DNA from: Methanolobus chelungpuianus
GTDB lineage: Archaea; Halobacteriota; Methanosarcinia; Methanosarcinales; Methanosarcinaceae
Assembly (NCBI RefSeq): GCF_024500045.1
Contig: NZ_JTEO01000004.1
Location: forward strand, 62,001 to 126,000
Length of the DNA stretch: 64,000 nt
Direction of reading: 5' to 3'
Shown here one piece after another: positions 53,566 to 61,787 of this stretch (positions are counted from its first letter, which is position 1; each line of letters begins with the position of its first letter). The notes under the pieces were generated by a model that made no database searches, was not told the DNA's origin, and saw nothing but the letters and a program-made list of their open reading frames with translations. The position numbers were made by a program, and so were the translations under genes.

Positions 53566-54636
53566 ATGAAACCAATACCGTTGTTAGCATTACAAAAAAT
53601 GCCTGGTATAGGTACAAAAACAATTGAGAAAGTACTTTCTTTACCAAATATCGATGAATCCGCCACCCCAGAAGAATTGATAGATATTCTTAAAACAGCA
53701 AAGGCAAGTTTTGGAAAGATAATAGTACCCGATATTCAAGCCGCTCAAATTGCCTGGAAGAAAGCTCACTATATATGGGAGATTTCAAAAGAACATAATA
53801 TTCATATTATTACAAGAGGTGAAGATGAGTATCCAGAGCTATTGGCACAAATACCTGATTCACCTGCGTTATTACATGTAAAAGGTAATATCAATGCCTT
53901 GAAAAAGGACTGCATCGCAATTATAGGGACTCGAAAGCCAATAGAGTTCAGCAAAGCTCAAGCACGGAAAATAAGTTCATCATACGCATCTGAAGGGTAT
54001 GCGGTTATTAGTGGCTTGGCTGCAGGTATAGATACAGCAGCTCATAGAGGCGCTTTGGATGTTGATGGAACAACAATTGCAGTTTTAGCTCACGGATTAG
54101 ACACAATCTATCCCGCCAGTAATAGAGAACTTGCGGAGTCAATTCTTAACAAAAACGGTGCGCTTATTTCAGAGTATCCATATGGTACAAAGATTAATCA
54201 AAGTTACTTCGTTGCCCGCGATAGAATTCAGAGTGGATTGTCATTAGGAGTTTTCGTGATTGAAACTAATATAAAAGGTGGCACAATGCATACGGTAAAT
54301 TTCTCTGAAAAACAGAAAAGAGCTCTTTATGTATTGAAGCATCCTGAAATATTAAAAAATAATCCAAATATAGCTGGTAATGCACAGTTAATCGAGGGAA
54401 AAAGAGGAATTGCATTTGATGCTGATAATGATATTAGCTCAATCAAAATTGAACTAGAAAGAGTAAAACATAAATTCAACTCAAAGCTTTTTCTTCAAAG
54501 TGTACAGGAATGGGAAACATTTAACAAAATATCTGAAGCCAGCGAGAGCGAAAAAAACTCTTTGCTCGAGAAGCAAATGAATGATGAAGTAAAAAAGAAG
54601 AAAACTATCAAAACTACTTTTGCAGATTTCCTTTAA
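53566..54636 (+). CDS. DprA/Smf-like Rossmann protein, ShosA-like
   Basis: The 356-residue protein has an N-terminal helix-hairpin-helix (ALQKMPGIGTKTIEKVLSL, about 8-26). A DprA core follows: IAIIGTRKPIEFSKAQA (about 117-133), AVISGLAAGIDTAAHRGAL (about 144-162), LAHGLDTIYPASN and the late YFVARDRIQSGLSLG. Typical DprA binds single-stranded DNA and RecA. Here the coupling to a PRTase fits a ShosTA-type toxin-antitoxin/antiphage pair. The C-terminus is charged and coiled-coil-like (SEKNSLLEKQMNDEVKKKKT). Both genes are AT-rich. Confidence 0.85.
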   Translation: MKPIPLLALQKMPGIGTKTIEKVLSLPNIDESATPEELIDILKTAKASFGKIIVPDIQAAQIAWKKAHYIWEISKEHNIHIITRGEDEYPELLAQIPDSPALLHVKGNINALKKDCIAIIGTRKPIEFSKAQARKISSSYASEGYAVISGLAAGIDTAAHRGALDVDGTTIAVLAHGLDTIYPASNRELAESILNKNGALISEYPYGTKINQSYFVARDRIQSGLSLGVFVIETNIKGGTMHTVNFSEKQKRALYVLKHPEILKNNPNIAGNAQLIEGKRGIAFDADNDISSIKIELERVKHKFNSKLFLQSVQEWETFNKISEASESEKNSLLEKQMNDEVKKKKTIKTTFADFL

Positions 54637-54691
54637 ATTATTTCTAAAGGTCAGCTGTATGAGAGATAAAGAAATATTCAAGTTAGTACCC

Positions 54692-54710
54692 CAAGTTTGA
54701 CAGTCAAACT
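54692..54710. repeat. Right palindromic flank of the PRTase-DprA cassette
   Basis: CCAAGTTTGACAGTCAAACT contains AGTTTGAC-A-GTCAAACT, a 17-bp palindrome with one central base. It lies 56 bp after the DprA-like stop and mirrors the repeat at 52559-52577. The following stretch to 54922 (about 210 bp) has no gene I can support. Confidence 0.65.
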
Positions 54711-54922
54711 CGGGTGGCATATCTGCCCTTCTGCAACCAGTTATTAGGACAAAGAGAATCCCACTGATGAACTTACGGTCATCAGCTCTCTTCTCCCGAC
54801 AATAAGTTGTGGTGACAAATATACCTTAATAAAATTCTATTGTTCCTCATAGAGGTCTCTGAATTTAATTCATATTCCCATATACCAGCGGAGGAAATGG
54901 TATTTACAGTTTTTACACGGGC

Positions 54923-55357
54923 TCATAATCTAATATCATTGTTATCCTCATAAAGATGGAAACCTTCGTCACCTTCAAAGTCAGATGATGTTGATTTTAG
55001 ATATAGATTACCATCTGATAAAAGTCCGAATTTTGAAAACAATTCAAATTTATCTTCTATCCTTTGTTTGAATGCATTCTCTAACTTTGTATTTCGAGGG
55101 TGCAAAATGGAATGACATTTAATACAAATGCATGACAAATTACTCAAATCATCACTTCCACCTTCACTGCGATGAATCATGTGATGAGTGTGAAGTTCTA
55201 TTCCTCCTTCCAAACAGTATCGGCAATGACCATTCTCTCTTCTAAAAGCTTCTTTTCTTAAAAATTGCCAGTTACTAGGATAACCTATTGGGATTTTAGC
55301 TGATTTTCTTTTAGTTGCATTTTGAGTAGCTGCGTAAGTATTTCCATAAACAGACAT
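54923..55357 (-). CDS. HNH endonuclease
   Basis: The 144-residue protein has a C-terminal HNH domain: GHCRYCLEGGIELHTHHMIH (about 43-62) with the zinc Cys pair and the His-His, then LSNLSCICIKCHSILHPRN (about 72-90) with the second CxxC and the final His. The N-terminal part is basic. I take ATG 55357 (GGTGAG upstream); GTG 55369 is possible. It lies on the right side of the AT-rich island, on the opposite strand to the PRTase-DprA pair. It may be a homing or defence nuclease. Confidence 0.85.
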   Translation of the reverse strand: MSVYGNTYAATQNATKRKSAKIPIGYPSNWQFLRKEAFRRENGHCRYCLEGGIELHTHHMIHRSEGGSDDLSNLSCICIKCHSILHPRNTKLENAFKQRIEDKFELFSKFGLLSDGNLYLKSTSSDFEGDEGFHLYEDNNDIRL

Positions 55358-55573
55358 TCTTCTCACCACTTTAGAAAGTAATGTGAAATATTATCTATTT
55401 AATGCAAGCATAGTGAAAGTAATCCATAAGACCTTCTGTAATATGCCAGTAATAGAAAAATATGTAGAAACCCTCAGGGAGTAGTACTTTTTAAATTATA
55501 TGTAAATAATAGTAATTTAGTTTTCCACATAGCCTGTATGCATGTATCTTGTAATCCCCTATACTCCTTTACC

Positions 55574-56170
55574 TCAAAACGACCCCGTTTCCACTCCCCC
55601 ACCACGCCTGTAATAAGCTACTATCACGCCCCTCGGCGACTTTTTCAAATCTTGCAGAGTAAAGGCAGCGGGAATAGTGCCTTCGGCAAACAGGCGCTTG
55701 CCTGTTCCGAGCGTGATGGGAAATATCATGAGCCATAACTCGTCAACGAGGTCGTGCTTCAACAGCGTCTGAACGAGGTTGCCGCTGCCAAGAACCTGCA
55801 GCTGCGGGCCTTCCTGCGCCTTAAGCTTTTTTATTTCCTCTACGACATTGCCTTTCAACAGGACCGAATTACTCCACTCCGTCTGCAGAGGGGAATGAGA
55901 GGCTACATACTTCCTTGCTTTATTGAGTGCTTCTCCCTCTTCATTGTGGTCCGGCCAGTAGCCGGCAAATATCTCATATGTTCTCCTGCCAAGCAGGAGG
56001 TCAAACGGCCTGCTCATCTGCTCGGTCATTACCCCGCCAAGAAAGTCGTCAAAGTAAGGAAAGGTCCAGCCGCCATACCTGAAACCGCCTGAAGTATCTT
56101 CCTCCGGCCCGCCCGGAGCCTGCACAACGCCGTCAAGCGTTATAAAAGACGAGACAATTATCTCTCCCAT
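55574..56170 (-). CDS. Dihydrofolate reductase-family (RibD C-terminal) protein
   Basis: The 198-residue protein begins EIIVSSFITLDGVVQAPGG (3-21), contains FDLLLGRRTYEIFAGYWP (about 56-73) and LQVLGSGNLVQTLLKHDLVD (about 123-142), and ends PRGVIVAYYRRG. These are marks of the YyaP/RibD-C type reductase family. Its substrate is unknown. Methanogens use methanopterin, so it is probably not a true dihydrofolate reductase. A TATA-like CTATATAT (56226-56233) is the probable promoter of the next gene. Confidence 0.88.
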   Translation of the reverse strand: MGEIIVSSFITLDGVVQAPGGPEEDTSGGFRYGGWTFPYFDDFLGGVMTEQMSRPFDLLLGRRTYEIFAGYWPDHNEEGEALNKARKYVASHSPLQTEWSNSVLLKGNVVEEIKKLKAQEGPQLQVLGSGNLVQTLLKHDLVDELWLMIFPITLGTGKRLFAEGTIPAAFTLQDLKKSPRGVIVAYYRRGGGVETGSF

Positions 56171-56292
56171 AATGTTTCCTCCCCAAGTTCAAATGTGCCT
56201 GATCTATTATTTTTGTCCTCTCAACTATATATCCTGTACGGCATTTGTCCTGATTCATCTCACTTAAATACAGTCCCCACATTCTACTCTAC

Positions 56293-57096
56293 ATGACCGC
56301 CCCCGACATCGCCACCTGCATCACGGAAGCCGAAGCGATAGAAGAAATGTACATGGACCTGCTGGAAGGTACGATCCAGAAACGGATGAGGCATGCTGAT
56401 GATGGTTCTACGGGATTGCAGAATTCTCAATATAAAGTGTGTGTCATCAATTCCGCAAATGAGCCGCTGCAGCGCGCTCTCTTGGTAAAGTACGGGGTCT
56501 GGTATGAACTTTGCAGGAGGCTTGCTCTTGAACATTTGGGCAGGGGGAGGGATGCGAAGTATGAGGGCTTCACAGGGCTGCATGAAAAGATACTGAGCCT
56601 TATCAACCTGAAGGACCCTGCCACCAACTCCAACGAGAAGAAGCATCTGAAAGACGGTTTTCTCTCTTCTTTCGATACCCAGGTCAACATGCTCTACACA
56701 ATAGAACCCCTCATAGCCTCAGCTAAGGACAGCTACAGGAAAATGATCACCGCAGAGCTGGTGAGTTCGGCACTTGACGAGGCTGAAAGCCTGTATCGGC
56801 AGGGCCTGCTCCGCGCTGCCGGTATCATGGCCGGTTTTGCTCTTGAAAGATACCTGAGGACACTGTGCGAGGTAAGCGGCATCGGACTGGAGCCGGATGA
56901 CAAGATGGCTACGATGGCCCGGAAGCTTCTTTCATCTGATGGGCTGTATGGACTCGATCCTGAAATCCTCGGACCGATAGACCATTTTGCATTTCTGAGG
57001 GATGAATGCACCCGCCAGGAAGAGGAACCGCAGGAACATGAGGTCAGGGAACTGATCGATAAGGCACGCGAGATAATCTTCCTGGCCTTCTGTTGA
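56293..57096 (+). CDS. Helical protein with HEPN/DUF4145-like C-terminal region
   Basis: The 267-residue protein is helical throughout. The stretch YRQGLLRAAGIMAGFALERY (about 167-186) followed by LRTLCEVSGI resembles HEPN-like DUF4145 proteins found beside restriction and defence genes. The first half (1-150) gives no match, and I see no RNase RxxxxH motif. It stands alone between the reductase and the di-heme peroxidase. Confidence 0.6.
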   Translation: MTAPDIATCITEAEAIEEMYMDLLEGTIQKRMRHADDGSTGLQNSQYKVCVINSANEPLQRALLVKYGVWYELCRRLALEHLGRGRDAKYEGFTGLHEKILSLINLKDPATNSNEKKHLKDGFLSSFDTQVNMLYTIEPLIASAKDSYRKMITAELVSSALDEAESLYRQGLLRAAGIMAGFALERYLRTLCEVSGIGLEPDDKMATMARKLLSSDGLYGLDPEILGPIDHFAFLRDECTRQEEEPQEHEVRELIDKAREIIFLAFC

Positions 57097-57321
57097 GCAA
57101 ATAAGTGTTTAGGTTCTAAATTATCCTCTATGGGTTCTCATAAACCGAACTGAGGTAAGTATATATCTTTCCAGGCTCAACTTCTAGCATTTAAGCATTG
57201 GAATGAGGTCTGTGTGGGTGGGGCCTTGCCAGCAAAAAAAGATATAGGTGGGCTTCTCACCTGATCTCGCCTCTGAGCGGTACTCGTTGTTCTGACCTGA
57301 TTCTGATTGCGGGGGTACATT

Positions 57322-58449
57322 ATGGGTAAGATACTTTTAGTTCTAATTGCAGTTGCCTTGCTGGCAACGGTCGGAACATGCGCTGCTCTCTCGGATGAGG
57401 AGGAGCTTGGAAAGTTGTTGTATTTCGATGAGAACCTGTCAACACCTGCCGGTCAGTCGTGCGCAAGCTGCCATCACCCGTCAGTGGGCTTTGCCGGTTC
57501 TAATGGGCTGCCGGTCTCCCAGGGTGTGCTTCCGAACCGCTTTGGTAACAGGAACAGTCCCACGGCGGCTTATGCAGCCTACAGCCCTGACTTTGGCACC
57601 GTTACCGAAGATGATGAAACTCTTTACGTGGGAGGCCAGTTCTGGGACGGGCGCGCAAACGACCTGGCCGAGCAGGCAAAGGGTCCCTTCCTGAATCCCC
57701 TGGAGATGAACAATCCCAACAAGAGAACTGTGATCGTCAAGATCAAGAATTCCGCCTATGCAGGCTTCTTCGAGCAGGTGACTGGGGTAAGCCTGAAAGA
57801 CCTTTCGGACGGCAATGTGGAGCTGGCCTACGATAAGGTCGCCGAGGCCATCGCTGCATACGAACGCACTTCCGAGCTCAACCAGTTCTCCTCGAAGTAT
57901 GATCTCTATGTGGCAGAGGAAGTCGAGCTCACAGAGGAAGAAATGCTGGGCCTGGACCTCTTCAATGGCAAGGCAATGTGTTCGCAGTGCCATCCAAGCC
58001 AACCCGGACCCTATGCGGATCAGGCCCTGTTCACGGATTATACCTATGACAACCTGGGCACTCCTAAGAACGTGGACAGTCCCTTCTACGATCTCCCCAG
58101 GAAGTTCAATCCCGACGGAGCCGGATACATCGATTACGGCCTTGGGGGATTCCTGAAATCTGTCGGCACTCCGGGATGGGAACTGGAGGCCGGCAAGATG
58201 AAGGTGCCAACTCTCAGGAACATCGCTGCCACTTCTCCATATATGCATAACGGAGCGTTCAATACTCTCACGGAAGTCGTGGACTTCTATAATACGAGGG
58301 ATAACGCCACTGCGAACTGGCCTGAGCCTGAGGTCGCTGAGAATGTCAATGTGGACGAGCTCGGGGACCTTGGCCTGAACGAGACAGAGGTTTCAGCCCT
58401 CGTAGCCTTCATGGAAACGCTCACTGATGGCTATACAATTCCTGAGTGA
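57322..58449 (+). CDS. Di-heme cytochrome c peroxidase (CcpA/MauG family), exported
   Basis: The 375-residue protein starts with a signal peptide (GKILLVLIAVALLATVGTCA). It has two c-type heme sites: CASCH (47-51) and CSQCH (220-224). Family features include TPAGQSCASCHHPSVGF, WDGRANDLAEQAKGPFLNPLE (read in parts, about 108-128), the region PTLRNIAATSPYMHNGAFN and the C-terminal FYNTRD. It should act outside the membrane, reducing H2O2 or oxidising partner proteins. ATG 57322 has GGGGGT upstream. Cytochrome c maturation genes are not in the window. Confidence 0.93.
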   Translation: MGKILLVLIAVALLATVGTCAALSDEEELGKLLYFDENLSTPAGQSCASCHHPSVGFAGSNGLPVSQGVLPNRFGNRNSPTAAYAAYSPDFGTVTEDDETLYVGGQFWDGRANDLAEQAKGPFLNPLEMNNPNKRTVIVKIKNSAYAGFFEQVTGVSLKDLSDGNVELAYDKVAEAIAAYERTSELNQFSSKYDLYVAEEVELTEEEMLGLDLFNGKAMCSQCHPSQPGPYADQALFTDYTYDNLGTPKNVDSPFYDLPRKFNPDGAGYIDYGLGGFLKSVGTPGWELEAGKMKVPTLRNIAATSPYMHNGAFNTLTEVVDFYNTRDNATANWPEPEVAENVNVDELGDLGLNETEVSALVAFMETLTDGYTIPE

Positions 58450-58625
58450 GCTTTTCTCCATATCCGGATGCGCGCACTGCGCACGCACTTTTATTCTTTT
58501 ATGTGGTTCTGCAAGAATGCCATATTAGGCAACAGGATACTTGTTGCAGCATGAGCTGTAGCACGGATGGCGCAGGATCCATTTTGTCCTGCCTCACGGG
58601 CCAGGGCGGGCCCGTGCCTGCTATC

Positions 58626-58913
58626 TCATATCATCATCAGCAAAGCGATCAGGGCAAGGAGGCCCAGCAGGAAGAATCCAGCAAGCGCCAGGATGATTTT
58701 CTTTCTTTGCCTGTCATCTTCAACTGAGATCGGTAAGGGGTTCGGGTTATACTTTTTCTCCATATATGCCCCTATCCCTGCTCCGATGGCAACTCCAATC
58801 AATGGCCCGATGACGATCATGTCTATCAGGAGGCCTATAGGAAGGCCAAGAGGGATGCCGATAGCCATTCCCACTGCCATGAAATGGCCCCTGGGGTATC
58901 TTTTTTCCTGCAT
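58626..58913 (-). CDS. Small glycine-rich membrane protein
   Basis: The 95-residue protein has a glycine-zipper region (MAVGMAIGIPLGLPIGLLID, then IGPLIGVAIGAGIGAYMEKK) and a C-terminal membrane helix (IILALAGFFLLGLLALIALL). Function is unknown. It lies alone between the peroxidase and an exported-protein gene. Confidence 0.65.
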   Translation of the reverse strand: MQEKRYPRGHFMAVGMAIGIPLGLPIGLLIDMIVIGPLIGVAIGAGIGAYMEKKYNPNPLPISVEDDRQRKKIILALAGFFLLGLLALIALLMMI

Positions 58914-59176
58914 GGGCTAACCTATAAGTTTAATATATAAATACTAAACTATGCAAAAGGTCCGCGTACTGTCAGGCCATTCTCATTTGCCTGTATTGTT
59001 GCAACCTGAATGCTCCTGTCTGGTTCGTATCAAATTCTATCGATATCAGGTCCTATCTGATATTTCTCATATCGTCACTCCCTGCCATTTATAACTGCGA
59101 ACTGCACTGAAGTTTACACAATTATTTAATAAGTGTAATGCCTACCATTATGTTGAGAACACAAGAGGTGCGATAC

Positions 59177-60508
59177 ATGAAAAAATCTCTAATTTATATG
59201 GTGGGGCTGCTGTTTGTCAGCTCTCTTTTCGCGTCGGGGGCAATGGCAGATGATGTTGCTCTCTTGATAAGGCCGCTGACTACGGAGGTAAAGATGGTTT
59301 CATCATCGTCTGGATATGGTGTGTCTTCCACGCCTGCGATCGCAGAAGATGCAGTGATCTATCCTTACGGGGAAATGAGCAAACTAGTTGTAAAGCCAAG
59401 CTATTCCAACATCAGGCTCCAGCCCGGTGAGAACAGGGAAGTAAAGGTCACTGTAACCAACAGGGGAGAAGAAACAGCTTCCATTAATCCCACGCTGGTC
59501 ATCCAGCCTTATACCCAGAACTACCTCAAGGAAGAATGGGTGACTGTCACCCCACAGTCCTTTGAGCTGGCACCGGACGCAAAACAGCAGTTCGTGGTAA
59601 AGGTCAGCATACCGAAGGACGCGGATATCGGGTACTACTACGCATCCATGGTATTCGGAAAGTTCGATGAGCAGAACTATACTAAATACCCGGTCTATGG
59701 CGGTTCCATGGAAATGTCCATAGATGTCTGGACACCTCCAAGTGTGCAGATAGGTACAACTTATATCAATGACCGTGTTGAGGCCGGGAAAGGTTATGAC
59801 TATGAGGTAAAGATCACAAATGTGGGCAAGCAGGATATAGCAATGGACCCCGAAGTGCTCATGAACACTGTCTACTATGCTGAAGCCGTATCTTCCATCA
59901 GGTATGATGCAGGCGCTTCTAACGTAGTAATGGATGAGAGCTCAGTCACCATAAGCGCCCCTTCAATCATTAAAGCAGGTGAAACGGTAACAGTCAAAGT
60001 TCACCTTGACGTGCCGGAAGACGCAACAGGGTCCTTCAGCGGAACACTGGACCTTGGCATCGACGATTCTGCACTGCGCGACTGGGAAGGCCAGGTGCAG
60101 CTCTACTTCACAGTATGGGAGAAACCCTCTGAACCGTTCGTGAAGGAGTTTACCACCACTACCGACGGTACCATGAGAATTGAGATCACTACCAGCATCT
60201 ATGACTATGGGATGTATGGCAGCACCACATCGGGAAGCCTCTCTCCATCCTTCCAGGTCTCAATGAAGCAGGGAAGCCAGCAGGTGGGTATGCAGCTCGT
60301 AGGGAGCACTACCAGGGGTCAGGTTGTCTACGGTTCTGGCAACGTCAGGCCGCTGGCATCCTCCGGTTCTCTCGGTTACCAGAACACAAGCACGGTCTAT
60401 ACAGAGGTGTATGAGGTTTCAGGTGCTGCAGGTGAGTGGACACTCAGTATACTTCCTGTAAACACTGATAACTTTGAGTATAGTATCACTACGGGTGAAT
60501 TCAGATAA
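59177..60508 (+). CDS. Large exported beta-rich protein (CARDB/WxL-associated-like)
   Basis: Read from ATG 59177 (GAGGTG upstream), the 443-residue protein begins with a signal peptide (KKSLIYMVGLLFVSSLFASG). It contains repeated beta-sandwich units of the DUF916/CARDB sort: NIRLQPGENREVKVTVTNRG (about 86-105), FELAPDAKQQFVVKVSIPKD, and later VEAGKGYDYEVKITNVG. There is no C-terminal anchor in sight. It probably belongs to the cell surface. A hairpin terminator follows directly. Confidence 0.7.
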   Translation: MKKSLIYMVGLLFVSSLFASGAMADDVALLIRPLTTEVKMVSSSSGYGVSSTPAIAEDAVIYPYGEMSKLVVKPSYSNIRLQPGENREVKVTVTNRGEETASINPTLVIQPYTQNYLKEEWVTVTPQSFELAPDAKQQFVVKVSIPKDADIGYYYASMVFGKFDEQNYTKYPVYGGSMEMSIDVWTPPSVQIGTTYINDRVEAGKGYDYEVKITNVGKQDIAMDPEVLMNTVYYAEAVSSIRYDAGASNVVMDESSVTISAPSIIKAGETVTVKVHLDVPEDATGSFSGTLDLGIDDSALRDWEGQVQLYFTVWEKPSEPFVKEFTTTTDGTMRIEITTSIYDYGMYGSTTSGSLSPSFQVSMKQGSQQVGMQLVGSTTRGQVVYGSGNVRPLASSGSLGYQNTSTVYTEVYEVSGAAGEWTLSILPVNTDNFEYSITTGEFR

Positions 60509-60509
60509 G

Positions 60510-60540
60510 GCAGGGTTATTGACCCTGCAGTTTTTATTGA
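60510..60540 (+). terminator. Hairpin terminator after the exported beta-rich protein
   Basis: GCAGGGT (60510-60516) pairs perfectly with ACCCTGC (60522-60528) around TATTG, followed by a T run (AGTTTTTATTG). Confidence 0.68.
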
Positions 60541-60761
60541 TCTATCCTTGTCTCTTTTTATTAGGTCTAACTGTAATGGTGGTCTGGATGACTGGGCATC
60601 TGTCTACTAAACCAGCGATAGTGCTGGTATTTTTGATGTTGTATGTGCTTGTACTGGTGAGCATTGCTCTTGCAGGGCTTGGCACCATTTAGAATACTGT
60701 CGCTATCATGGGACGTCGGATACTAACTTTCTTGCAGCAGAGGCATTATAATAGATAATTA

Positions 60762-60769
60762 TTTATATA
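60762..60769 (+). promoter_or_regulatory. TATA box for the short 51-residue gene
   Basis: TTTATATA lies 53 bp before the ATG at 60815, inside a strongly AT-rich stretch (60755-60785). Confidence 0.45.
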
Positions 60770-60814
60770 TATTTTTACAATAATATATTCAGGATTGTTC
60801 ATAGGGAGTATTAC

Positions 60815-60970
60815 ATGAACAAAAAAGATGAAGCTACATTCAATGAGTTCAAGGAAGTATTTCACAGATACCTGGATACAGATGACCTTTCGGATCAGGA
60901 GTTCCTCCTCAGGGATGATATGATCCAGTTTATCAAGAACGCCTGCATAAGGAGTCTTGTGGTCTGTTAG
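60815..60970 (+). CDS. Short acidic protein (51 residues), unknown function
   Basis: ATG 60815 is preceded by GGGAG at normal spacing and by a TATA box. The product starts MNKKDEATFNEFKEVFHRYL and continues with DTDDLSDQEFLLRDDMIQFI and KNACIRSLVVC. It is acidic and helical, with a Cys at the end. I recognise no family. The clear translation signals are the main support. Confidence 0.6.
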   Translation: MNKKDEATFNEFKEVFHRYLDTDDLSDQEFLLRDDMIQFIKNACIRSLVVC

Positions 60971-61175
60971 GTATCTGATCCTGGTGAGTCTTAGCAGGAG
61001 CCCTTTACTTGCTGTGTGCATGCAGAGGCAGGTCTCTTCAACTGCTGATAGCTCCCGCTGCCCATTGTCTTCCATGTTAGCTTATGCAGGTCCTTTTGTA
61101 CTCCCGGACAAAATACTTATCTTATTGTATCCTATCTTTTAATCGGAACAATTATTCCATTAGCGGGGTATTATT

Positions 61176-61616
61176 ATGGGTAAGCCGGAAATCTTTCTTG
61201 AGAAGTCAAAAAATAACTCCTTTAGGGCCTATGACATTCCCTTGATGATGAAAAGCCTGAAACAGGATGCACTTAGGGGTATCATTGACCTGAGTGAGGA
61301 TGATCTGCAGTGGTTCAGGACGTATAGCTTCGCGCTGCAGCAACTGGAACTCAATGCCGGGGGCAGGTCCCCGAATTTCAATGAGAGTGACTGGGGAGGT
61401 ACGATCGAGGATTTCGGGAAGGTCAAATCCATGGTGGATGAGATGGAAAGGGTGGGTGTGGTCACCAATGTGGGCTGGACCGCAGGAGGCAACTCCCTTT
61501 TTAATGCTCCTAACCCTGGTATGTCCTTTTTCAATATTCCTGCACCTGCACGTTACAGGCAGCATGTTTACTGCCTGATAGATGCACATCTTGACAAACT
61601 ATATAACCGGGGCTGA
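61176..61616 (+). CDS. Protein of unknown function (146 residues)
   Basis: The protein is soluble, with an N-terminal helical half (IPLMMKSLKQDALRGIIDLS) and a more beta/loop C-terminal half containing NVGWTAGGNSLFNAPNPGMS and RYRQHVYCLIDAHLDKLYN. I recognise no domain. It lies upstream of the thermosome gene, separated by the thermosome promoter region. Confidence 0.55.
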   Translation: MGKPEIFLEKSKNNSFRAYDIPLMMKSLKQDALRGIIDLSEDDLQWFRTYSFALQQLELNAGGRSPNFNESDWGGTIEDFGKVKSMVDEMERVGVVTNVGWTAGGNSLFNAPNPGMSFFNIPAPARYRQHVYCLIDAHLDKLYNRG

Positions 61617-61669
61617 GCCCTATTTATCTTCCTCCTCTTATTTTATTCCGTACATTACAGGCGGTTAAA

Positions 61670-61677
61670 TTTATATA
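61670..61677 (+). promoter_or_regulatory. TATA box for the thermosome gene
   Basis: TTTATATA, preceded by the purine-rich GGTTAAA (a plausible BRE), lies 118 bp before the TTG start, giving a leader of about 90 nt. Confidence 0.5.
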
Positions 61678-61787
61678 GAACTGCTTGCATTTAGATTGAG
61701 CAGTATGAGTATCCCGTATACTCGATGGCAACTAATGCTAACTTTCCATATTGATAGAATGACTCATGGTTATAAGGAGGTTATAAT

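Noticed and set aside
60474-60692. Hydrophobic open frame of 72 residues after the exported beta-rich gene
   Set aside because: It begins inside the preceding gene, spans a clear hairpin terminator and has no ribosome site. The two hydrophobic stretches could be real only with a later, poorly supported start.
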